From contig JAWPHD010006802.1 of the NCBI GenBank assembly GCA_037043455.1, positions 62,001-126,000 of the forward strand: a DNA stretch of 64,000 nt, given 5' to 3'. The notes below the pieces were generated by a model. It made no database searches, was not told where the DNA came from, and was given only the letters and a program-made list of their open reading frames with translations. Made by a program: the position numbers and the translations under genes. The DNA is from Cyrtodaria siliqua (lineage: Eukaryota > Mollusca > Bivalvia > Adapedonta > Hiatellidae). Below, in pieces: positions 47,701 to 59,700 of the stretch (the first letter of the stretch is position 1; each line of letters opens with the position of its first letter).

Positions 47701-50700
47701 TGACTGTTTAGTGGGAAATACTTATAATTTACCATCAGTGCTCACACTGGCCATTTTAAATTAATAGCCACACATTTTTTTGTTAAGAAAATAATAGCCA
47801 ACTTTAATGCGTAAGAAAATTTGGTCAGTCGTAAGAGTCAAATTTTCAACCAGGTTTTATTAAACTATCAGGGCCTCTTCTGGCTATATTTTTCTTTTTG
47901 TCACCACTTTCTCCAAGTGAAAGAAGTAGGAACCTAGAATAAAATTCATTTAAAAGTAGGATTCCAGAAACTCCTTACACATTGATAAAACAAAATATGA
48001 TGGATTAAATAATGAATAGAAATATACTTTATGTATCTGTCATCTATATACAGTTTTTCTTTCCACCAACATGTATTTGTAAAGGACAGTTTTTCTCATT
48101 CGATTATGTAAAAAAAAAAAAAAAAAAAAAAATATCCGAAATTATGTACCATCCGAAGTACTATGACACCGCAGTTTTACGGCCGAAAATTCAAACATTT
48201 AATCGAAATACCATCAATTACAAACTTTTTTCATGCATTAATGTGTTTTGAATGCCAAAAATGGCCTTTCTTATCAAAGGGGAAAGAAAACACAAAGAAA
48301 ACACAACCCTAATAGTAGGATAATGTAGTTTTATGTCATTAATTGTCGATCTCAAAGTTGTGACAAATTGACACGAAGCCAGGCACAATATTCAAACTTC
48401 TTTATATTGTTTCAATGTTTTAATTACTTTATTGCAAGTGTTTTCACAGTTCACAATACACATGGTAGTTTGCTACCTATCGGGATCATGATGGGATAGC
48501 TATTAATGCAGATGAACGTAGCGACTATGTTCATAATAGTGCGTGCACAAATTAATTACATCTCTTCGTAGTTTGTGTACAGAAAAACAAACAGGAAACT
48601 GCACCTACTGTTGGATGTGTAACGGATTTTCTGATTTGTCAATCGCCCGAAAGATAACAAATAACGGCATATCTGATTGGCTATTCGGTCCATTAATCAC
48701 ATGTTTGCGTGTATCAACAAAGCCGATTATCCGACAACGAAGTGCCAATTAAGGGAATTAACAACTTTTACAAGCGATAATTGATAAGCGCGTGGCGACA
48801 TCACAGGGGGCGTGAACGGATTATCTAATGTTTATTGCAGTCATTTATTACTTGGGGTGTCAAACAGACCATTATACGAAAAATTTATAAAAAAAAAATC
48901 GCCATTTCTTGTCGACATTTCTTTAAAATAATCGACAGTATTATAAAATAATCGCAAATGGCGAACATGGCGTATGGAAGCGTGAGCACTGACCATAATG
49001 CATGTTTAACCTACTGCTGATGAATCTATAATGTTATGTTATACATACTGAACCGCTTCTCCAGCGAAGTCATAAACTTTTGTGACGGTGATGGTGGACT
49101 GAGGTTTACTGACACTGCTACTTGGTGAGGGACTGACTGTCGCCTGTAGGGGAGTGGTGGTAGTCGCTACAGGCTGAAATAGGAAGCACACAACTTTATG
49201 AAGAATATGTTTAATTATAAAGGATACATGGTGTAAATATATAAATATTCAAGAAGTATTTTGATACAATTAACAGAAAGAAGATCAAATATTAAAAATC
49301 AATATCTGAATTATCGATGCCAGCCCTATGGTATACTACTCTAGTAGGTATCCTGAGTGGAAGACTATTGATTTGATTTCCTATATGTAAACCAATTGTA
49401 TATGTGAAGCAGTTGCTTGCTGATGTTTCAATTACTAAGTAATGTATCATAAATACCCACTCAAGCACTATTGTAGCATAAGTACTCAAGTAAGGCCTTA
49501 ATGTATCATAAATACCCACTCAAGCACTATTGTAGCATAAGTACTCAAGCAAGGCCTTAATGTAGCATAAGTGCTCAAGCAAGGCCTTACTGTATCATAA
49601 ATACCCACTCAAGCACTATTGTAGCATAAGTACTCAAGCAAGGCCTTAATGTAGAATAAGTACTCAAGCAAGGCCTTACTGTATCATAAATACCCACTCA
49701 AGCACTATTGTAGCATAAATACTCAAGCAATGCCTTAATGTAGCATAAGTACCCAAGCAAGGCCTTAATGTAGCATAAGTACCCAAGCAAGGCCTTACTG
49801 TAGCATAAGTACCCAAGCAAGGCCTTACTGTAGCATAAGTACCCAAGCAAGGCCTTAATGTAGCGTAAGTACACAAGAAAGGCCTTAATGTAGCATAAGT
49901 ACCCAAGCAAGGCCTTAATGTAGCATAAGTACACAATCAACCAATATTGCAGCATAAGTACATAATCAAACACTTTAGCTTAAGAACACAAGCAAGCCCT
50001 ACTTCAGCATAAGTACACAATACAGCACTATTGCAGCATAAGTACCCAAGTAAGGCCATAATGTAGCATAAGTAATCAATCAAGCCCTATTGCAGCATAG
50101 GTACACAATCAAACACTATTGCAGCATAGCAGCATAAGTACACAATCAAGCCCTACTATAGCATAAGTACACACACAACCATTATTGCAGCATAAGTACA
50201 CAAGCAAACACTATTCCAGCATAAGTACACAATTAAGCCCCCTACTGCAACATAAGTACATAATCAAGCCCTTATTGCAGCATATGTACCCAAACAATGT
50301 CAAGCACTACTGCAGCATAAGTACACAATCTAGTCCTACTATAGCATAAGTACACAAACAACCACTATTGCAGTATAAGTACACAACCAAGTCCTACTAC
50401 AGCATAAGTACACAAACAAGCACTATTGCAGCATATGTACATGATCAAGTCCTACTGTAGCATAAGTACCCAATCAAGGCCTTATTGTAGCATAAGTACA
50501 CCATCAAGCATTATTGTAGCATAAGTACACAATTAAGCACTACTGCGGCATAAGTACACAATCAGACACTATTGTAGCAAAAGAACCCAATCAATTCCTA
50601 CTGTGGCATAAGTACACAATCAAAATACTATTGTAGCATTAGTGCACAATCAAGCACTATTGCAGCATAAGTACCCAATCAAACACTATTGCAGCATAAG

Positions 50701-53700
50701 TACACAATCAAGCCCTACCATAGCATAAGTACACAAACAACCATTATTGCAGCATAAGTACACAATCAAGTCCTACTGTAACGTAAGTATTCAAGCATGA
50801 GTACACAATCAAACACTATTGCAACAAAAGAACCCAATCAATTCCTACTGCGGCATAAGTACACAATCAAAATACTATTGTAACATAAGTGCACAATCAA
50901 GCACTATTGCAGCATAAGTACCCAATCAAAAACTATTGGAGCATAAGTACACAAGCCCTACTATAGCATAAGTACACAAACAACCATTATTGCAGCATAA
51001 GTACACAATCAAGACCTACTGTAACATAAGTACTCAAGCATGAGTACACAATCAAACACTATTGCAATCAATTCCTACTGCGGCATAAGTACACAATCAA
51101 AATACTACTGTAACATAAGTGCAAAATCAAGCACTATTGCAGCATAAGTACCCAATCAAACACTATTGCAGCATAAGAACCCAATCAATTCCTACTGTGG
51201 CATAAGTACACAATCAAACACTATTGTAACGTAAGTACACAATCAAGCACTATTGCAGCATAAATACACAATCAAGCACTATTGCAGCAGAACTACACAA
51301 TCAAGCACTATTGCAGCATAAGAACCAATCAATTCCTACTGTAGCACAAGTACATAATCAAGCGACATTGTAGCATAAGTACACAATCAAACACTATTGT
51401 AGTATAAGTACACAATCAAGCACTACTGCAGCAGAACTACACAATCAAGCACTATTGCAGCATAAGAACCCAATCAAGTCCTACTGTAGCATAAGTACAT
51501 AATCAAGCGATATTGTGGCATAAGTAGACAGTCAAGCACTATTGTAGTATAAGTACACAATCAAGTACTATTGCAGCATAAGTACACAATCAAGTCCTAC
51601 TGTAGCATAAGTACACAATCAAGTCCTTCTGTAGCATAAGTACACAATCAAGCACTATTGTAGTATAAGTACACAATCAAGTACTATTGCAGCATAAGTA
51701 CACAATCAAGTCCTACTGTAGCATAAGTACACAATCAAGTCCTTCTGTAGCATAAGTACACAATCAAGCACTATTGTAGTATAAGTACACAATCAAGTAC
51801 TATTGCAGCATAAGTACACAATCAAGTCCTACTGTAGCATAAGTACACAATCAAGTCTTATTGTAGCATAAGTACACAATCAAGCACTATTGCAGCATAA
51901 GTACACATCCAATCACTATTGCAGCATAAGTACCCTACCAAGCACTACTGTAGCATAAGTACCCAATCAAGTTCTACCGTAGCACTAGAAGGGTGTTCCA
52001 AGGAACACTTGTGTCACCTGCCAGGTTCTTATGACCGTTATGACCTTGGTTAGGTTGGAGGTTAGTTTAATAAAAAGGGGCATACCTCTGCCAAAATGAA
52101 AGTCAGAATTATTGGACATGTGTAACAACATTCTTTGAGGTAAGATGAAGCTGTGTGTGAAGTTTTACGAACATACTAGGTCAAACACTTTTCAAGTTAT
52201 GGCCAGGTTAGGTTGCAGGTAAAAGTTTGATGGACGACAATGACGGACAAAGTGATCCCTAAGTGTCTGCCATGCTACGTAGGCGACACAATAAGTACCT
52301 AATAAAGTATTAGTGTAGCATAAGTACCCAGTCAAGGACTAATGTAGCGTAAGTACCCAAACAAGCAATACTGTCGTCTAAGTACCGAATTAATCACTAC
52401 TGTAGCATAATTATGTACTATGTACCGAATTAATAATAGTAACACAACTTTAGCATAAGTACCTTACTAAGACTTGTTAATGATCCTAGACCCGCTGATG
52501 CCGGTAATGGCTTCTTGACAGGTCTAGTGCCTACATCTGACATAAAACTGGACCATAAACTGTCGGCTTTCTTCTTCTCGTGTTCTTCCTTCTTTTGCTC
52601 TTGCTCCAACTTAATATGTTCCAGAAGTTCCTTGTTTCCTGCATCTTGTTCTGTTGTTACACTCTCTGCTTCATCCAATTTAATACCACCAGTTCTTTTA
52701 CCCCTACAGTACAATAACCATATGAGAGATAGGACATCATTTATCACACATTATATATATATCAGACCAGAGCACGTTTCTGCATGAAGACCAGTGAAAG
52801 AAAATATTGATATCTTAAAATATTATCTAATTTTTATACCACACTACATCATCTCCAAGGTCATTCGTAAAGGCTAGTGCCCCAAGATATAAATTCCTTT
52901 CTTTATATTTTGAATGCTTTTTTTCTCATTATTTATCTTTAAAATGCTCAATAAATAGAGAATAATTAACAGCATAAATTTGATACTGAATTTATGTCAC
53001 GAGGGAAAAAAGTGGTAATTTGGTTAAAAAAACGAGGTCGAAGGACGGGTTTTTTAACCAAATTACCACTTTTTTCCAAGAGTGACATTAATTCAGTATC
53101 AAATTTATGCTGTTAATTATACTGTTTATTATATAACTTTACGTAAAAGAAGAAATTAAAAAATATTTTAACTTTAAACCAGTGTTTTTTTTAACAAATA
53201 TGTTAAGGAAGTAGTTCCGGCAAAGTTATATCATCACTAGTGATGATCAATAAAAAAGTATATACTTTTTTTGTGTGATACCAAAAGTATGTCATTCATA
53301 GTTCAATGTAAATTTATGACAGTTATGTAATAAATATTTGTATGTTGACAAAAAAATATCTTAATTTGTGTTTCTTTTTTACAAAGAAAATCAAATCTAT
53401 AACTTAAATCTCTGAAGTCTTACATTAAATGTGTGCAAATGAGTGACTATCATATAAACATTTAATACTAAACAGATGGACAAAAGTGTACACAATACCT
53501 GGGGCCTGGTTGGGCCTTCTGTGCCTTTCGTTTCCTCTTCCCGGTTTTGACAGGCTCACCATCTTCTTTTAAAGCATCTAGATTTTCTTCATCTCCGGAA
53601 TTTTCTTCTTCTGAAACTGCCTCTCCATCTGAAAAGTGCACGAAGTCAAATTATAGTTTCACAATTATTTACATTCATAAAATTTGATACTTTCTGTTAA

Positions 53701-56700
53701 AAAACACCTGTCTAATCTGATTGATTGAATTGAATTGGATTTTATAGTCGCACCAACAGCTAAGGTCATATGGCGACTTTCCAGCTTTCACTGGTGGAGG
53801 AAGACCCCAGGTGCCCCTCCGGGCAATTTTCGTGCACGAGCTGGCACCTGGGTAGAACCACCGACGTTCCGCAAGCCAGCTGGATAGCTTCCTCACATAA
53901 AGATTCCTAGGCCCCTGAGGGATCGAACCTACAGTGGTGAGGGGCAAGTGATTTCAAGTCAGAGACGTTAACCACTTGGCCACGGACGCCCCTGTCTAAT
54001 CTTTCACTGGTGGAGGAAGACCCCAGGTGCCCCTCCGGGCAATTTTCGTGCACGAGCTGGCACCTGGGTAGAACCACCGACGTTCCGCAAGCCAGCTGGA
54101 TAGCTTCCTCACATAAAAATTCCTAGGCCCCTGAGGGATCGAACCTACAGCGGTGAGGGGCAAGTGATTTCAAGTCAGAGACGTTAACCACTTGGCCACG
54201 GACGCCCCTGTCTAATCTGAATAAACTTCACTTTTCAAGTAAGCTGGGCTAACTATGCATCCAATGTACCTCAATGGAAAATCCATGGGCCTTGGCTATT
54301 CCACAGACTGAAAAACATTGACAATATTTATCTTTCTTGCACTTATTTATCACTTTCCTCATTTCCCAAGGTAAGTTATTTTTGGTACTAAACTACATGT
54401 ACTATAACAACGGGACAATTATGTAAATAATGTAAATATATACAAACTCAAATGTTGGCGTTTATGTGGTTTTGAACGCCTTTAGATAACGGCAAAAAAA
54501 TTATCTTTGCCATTCACTACTGCCATTTAAAACCACGTAGAAGCTAAACAATTTGGGAATCAATTCACAATTAAAACTGCATTTAAGACCATAAAAATGC
54601 ATGTAAAAAAACATGCTAAATGCCAGTATCTTTTTAATATATCCTTGGAAAGACCTTGACTGTACTACCCAATCCTAATGTTTGTTTGAAGACAATCAAG
54701 TTATGGCCGAGACTAGCTGCGAGAATTATAGCTCTTACGGTGTGCACCTACCATAGAGCTGCGACGTAGGTATCTGGATTAAACCCAATCAAGAGAGGTT
54801 TCTGAAGACATCAATCAATTCCTGCATAAACAACCGCCTATTTCAATTGAATAAATCTTATAAACATGCATGTATAAAACTCACCAAAGAGAAGACTATT
54901 ACGCAGATCTAGGCTTTTTGTTTTTGGTAACAATTGTCCATTTCCAGCAGACATGTTTTCCTTTAGAAATATACCACGCTCTGTCCGTTCCATAATTGGA
55001 AAATTTAACATGCCCAACTCACACACCTGACAATTTCCAGTTATTGTTTTGAAGTTGTTGTTTTTGTGTGCGTCAGTTGTATTCATGAGTTGGGCGGCCA
55101 AATACGGAGAGAGATTTCAGATGACAGCAAGATATTTCGAGCGGGAAACAATGACATGTTGAAAAATATAGTTGTTTTTACAAAAATGACTATATCTGTA
55201 CTTTGTCCTTCCCTTTGGGGAGTTTTGTGCACGCACGTGTGGTATTAAAGGTTTATTCAATTGAAATACAGCAGCTGTTTATGCAGGCATTGTGTGATGC
55301 ATACGTGTCAAGTCTCACGCATTGGACATCACCGTGAGACACGCATTTTGATGTCAAATCACGCTCACAGGCATACATTCTACGTTCTCATGCATTCTAA
55401 CAATCGGACCAAAATGTTTTTTTCTAAGTATATATTTAAAGCATATCTGCAATAAATTAAATATACTACCAAAACTCGATAAAATTTAGAATAGTTTAAC
55501 CCGTATTTGTGTGACTTAAATGAATTCAATTAGAATATATGACCACATGAACAGTATTAAAGCTAAAATTCAAGCAAAGACTGTCTCGGGCTTCAGGGGT
55601 GTACACCATGAGAGCTATGATTCTCGTCGCTAGGACGAGACATGATTTATGATTTTGACATTTAACCTTTGACTGAAAATAAATCGGACATCTCCACGTT
55701 TTAACTTTTTACTGCTCAAAAATAAACAGTGCCTTGTCTGGTCACTTACGGGCAAAGCGATGTCAGTGTGTGTATGCAGTGCTCTCCAGAAAATATGAAG
55801 TAGTAGGTGAAAAATAATTGTAGGAGGCGCATTGCACACGATGTGAGATGGGAAGCGGCCCGCGAAGAGGCGAGGGGGTGGGTGTGGTAGGGGTGTCCAC
55901 GCCCACTAGAGGGGTTTAGAGGCGAGGGGGTGGGTGTGGTAGGGATGTCCACGCCCACTAGAGGGGTTTGGGTTTGCCTGCGATTTTTTAAATTTTGACT
56001 GTGCAAATTGATGCGTTCTGGTGCATTTTACACTCATTTTTCATTGGTCTGTAAGGACATTTTTGTATGTACAAAGATAAATAATTCTATTTTTTTTTTG
56101 TATATTTGAGAAAAGTAGCCGGCACTTAGAGTAATAGGCGATATTGCCGGCCGCCGGGGCTTCACGTCAGGTCACTTAGAGGTAACCCGACACGGCGGTG
56201 CTGTATCCCACGGGAGACTAGAGGCTACTTCTCCCCAGGTTCGTACTCAGGGTTTGTATTACATAAGAGATGCAATCTATAAAAGCTAATGCTCTAATGG
56301 ACATCATGTGATCAGCAGAAAATGTAAATATAGTGGGTCCCACATTATTTACAAAAACTTTTTTCAAACTCGCTAATGTATTACTACAGACTTATCCGGG
56401 TCTATGTTAATGTTTTCATGTAGACATTTCACTGTCAGTCGGTAGCGGCGCTAGACTATTATTACCTGTGAGTGTAATTTTAGTGTGGATTACGAGTTCA
56501 GTCCCACGAAACGGCACTTCTTTTTTTTGTACCGCTATTGAATTCCGTCGAACAATCTTCATTCTTGGTTTTATTTCGTAAATATTCAATAATGGTTGGT
56601 GTGTTATGTTTCTCAACGTAATTAGCTTGTGTTTTATAGGCTAAAAGTCTGCGAAATTAACTTTTGGACCTGGTTGTCCTTCGGTCCTTCGGGCAACCAT

Positions 56701-59700
56701 TTCAACAAAAATTGGTTGCCCGAAAGGAAAAGTGGATGCCCGAAATGTTTCTTTTAAAACCTGAAGGCTTTATTACTCTAATGATATATGTAAACAAAGC
56801 AAAACATGATGTCTTCACAATATGTATTCATTATTCATTCATTTGTATACAAAGAAAGAAGAGTGTCTAGGTTTTTCTCTGATAAGTCACAGTCATCATA
56901 ATTTTTGACTGTTCATGTTTTTTATAGTGTCAATCCGCATGCTAGAACACCCCTTTATAAAGGAACCATCAGTGCCTTATCCTGATTCTGTCTGTACACC
57001 AAGGGCATTTCATTTTACCATCTTCGGTACATTTAAGTCGCTCTCGACCAACTTGCCAAGAAGAAACAAAATTCCTGTCTCTTTTGGTTTCGTAACGCTA
57101 ACTTGACTCTTGTTTGGACTCTTTCACTGGTTTACCAGGAATGGCACCCGTCTCATACCGCAACATTGACATTTTGTGACAACCGAAAACATGTTTTTAA
57201 CGACGCATGCGCTAAATTAGCATATTGATGATGTTTATTTTATTCTCATTGGATGGAATAATTCATGAACCATTAGAATTTAGTGTATATTTTCCGTTGC
57301 TCTATTGATCGATTTTCATACTCGGTAAATGTGGATTCCCGAGTGACGGAATCCGACGAGGCAGTTCCGAATGGTTGCTCTATACAAAATAAAGAATTCG
57401 GCAAAATCCGATCAAAAACGAGGTTGTGACGTGTTGTGACCTTCCATAGAGGGATACAATTAATTGACCAATACCTCGTGGAGTTTATACCGGTGTCACA
57501 GTCATTTTCTCAACATCAATGAAAAAGCCGACATCGTGTTTCCTGTTAGACTTTTATACTTATTTTGATTGACAAATAGCAACTTAACACTTTTGTGATA
57601 ATCGCTAGAAACATTATACACTAAAGGAAATATTATCAATTATTGTGATGTTTTTAAATTAAAAACAGACAGACATAAAAATTAATTATATAGACATAAA
57701 AATATAGAAATAATATATTATACAAATATATCTATATTTTTATGTCTATATATATATGTATATATATGTCTGTTGTCAGATTTTTTCTGTCAAAAACTTA
57801 CTTCTTCAATGTATTTCTCAGATCACAGGGTTCTCCAAGAGCGCTTATACGATGGCGGGCCACCATGCTGATGTAACCTGAATCTAGACCGATTTGGTAC
57901 TCTGTGGTTACATGTAGTTAAAGGGACACTGTCCGTAAGTAAGCAGATATTGAGCATAACCAAATAACTGTCTGACTTTTATTCAGTGAAATATATACAT
58001 GAAAACATGAGCATAGACACTAAGAAGTCTGTAGTAATACATTCGTGAGTTGGAAAAAAAAGAGCTTAAATTATTATTTGTAAATAAAGTTTGGACCTAC
58101 CGTATTTACCTTTTCTGCGATCACGTGACTTTCATTAGCGCATTAGGTTTTCACCATAGTATTTAGTGCGTAATATGTATAGCCCGCTTTGCTCAGTTGG
58201 GAGCTAGGTCGACCACTTTACGTTCACTATTATTACTGCGAGTGTAATTTTAGTTTGGGCTGCGAGTTCAAACGCCCGAAATGGTTTCTCTTTTTTTTGG
58301 TACCGCGACTGAATTCCATCAAACAATCCTGCTTTAATTAGTAAATATTCAGTAATGTTGGTGTGTAATGTTTGCGAACATAATTAGTGTGTGTTTTACA
58401 AGCTAAAATTACGGACAGTGTCCCTTTAAGTAATATCACGCAGACGCTTGTCATCCAGTCTTCAACAATAAAGTTGAATGAGATTTCATTCGAACAAAGC
58501 CGTAAAATACAGGTCTCGGAGTGGTATACACTTGGCTCTTATTGTTTTGATGGCGTTCACATCATTATACCTCGGTCTTATTAGTGTACAACGTGCTTCG
58601 TTCTGTTTGTTTTCACGACAACGCTTCAAGTTCAGAGACCCAGAAATATCTAAACAGATAGAAAGCTTCCCGGGCGCATGCTCTTCGCGCATCGTTCTCG
58701 TTAAATCGACCATTGTTTACCTCTTAATATTATATTGTATCGGACAAGAAAAAAAGCTTTGTATTCCTGGACCTGCATTCTATTAAGTTGTATCGGGACA
58801 AATAAACGCTGTTGATTCTTTTCTTTTAATTAATATTATTTCATGTAGATATCTAGATCTAATTTATTAACTTAAAAAAAAACATAAAACAACAAAACAA
58901 AAAAAACAAGCCCTAATTTTGTATGGTTAATGTAAAGATTTCTTTTATTTAAACCCCTTCTTTTTTTACATTTTCACTTTATTTTTTGTACAAGTAAATA
59001 TTATGGAAAATATTGAAGAGAGGCTATGAGTCCATTTTTCTCCTACATTGTGTGTGCGTGCGTGTGCGATACCACAGCATGTATGTATGTTATTCTAAAA
59101 AATATATATGATGTATTCTTTGCGATTTTCACGAATGTGTAAGTTGCATGCAGTACTAGTCGAGGTTTGGAAAATTCTCACCCACATAAAATCATGTTTT
59201 TCATCTTCCAGTTAAAAAAACTAGTTTCGAAATAGTTGTTATAGTGAGAACGTGAAGTATGTTTATCTGAAATGGTCCCATATTTGGGTTTACACTTTCA
59301 AATGTACTGCAAGGTAGGGGTAAGGATGTTAGGGATTCGGTGCGGTATTCAGGCCTTTTTCTGCCCATTTTGGGAAAAAGATCCTGGACAAATGGGAAAA
59401 TTTACGCCGTAAATTTTGCCCAATTGGGAAAAAATTTAATCGCTTTACGCCTCAAATTGGGAATTTTCATAAGTTAGTTGTACATAAATATGAGGTTGTT
59501 TTAAATGCCTGGTTTCAAACATGATAAATGATTTAAATATTGTTATTTTATAGTATTTCCTTGTAAACATTTGTATATTTGACCTGACTTTGTAAAAAAA
59601 AAAAGAAAAAAAAAGGGGAATTTTATTTCAGAATTGGGAAAAAACAACCATTGGGAACGGGTCCGATAGTCAGACCCTTGAAAATAGTAGAAAAAGGCCT

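Noticed and set aside
49676..49973. - strand frames with CTYATLRPCLG and LCYIKALLGY repeats
   Set aside because: They are produced by the 29-bp minisatellite in CFDP1 intron 3.
53880..53992. tRNA gene on the - strand
   Set aside because: A and B boxes are present but no complete cloverleaf or anticodon arm can be formed, and the sequence is the head of a SINE with a target duplication.
58478..58786. 102-codon + frame
   Set aside because: It starts just past a MITE, has no domain and no splice evidence, and is opposed by a similar - strand frame.
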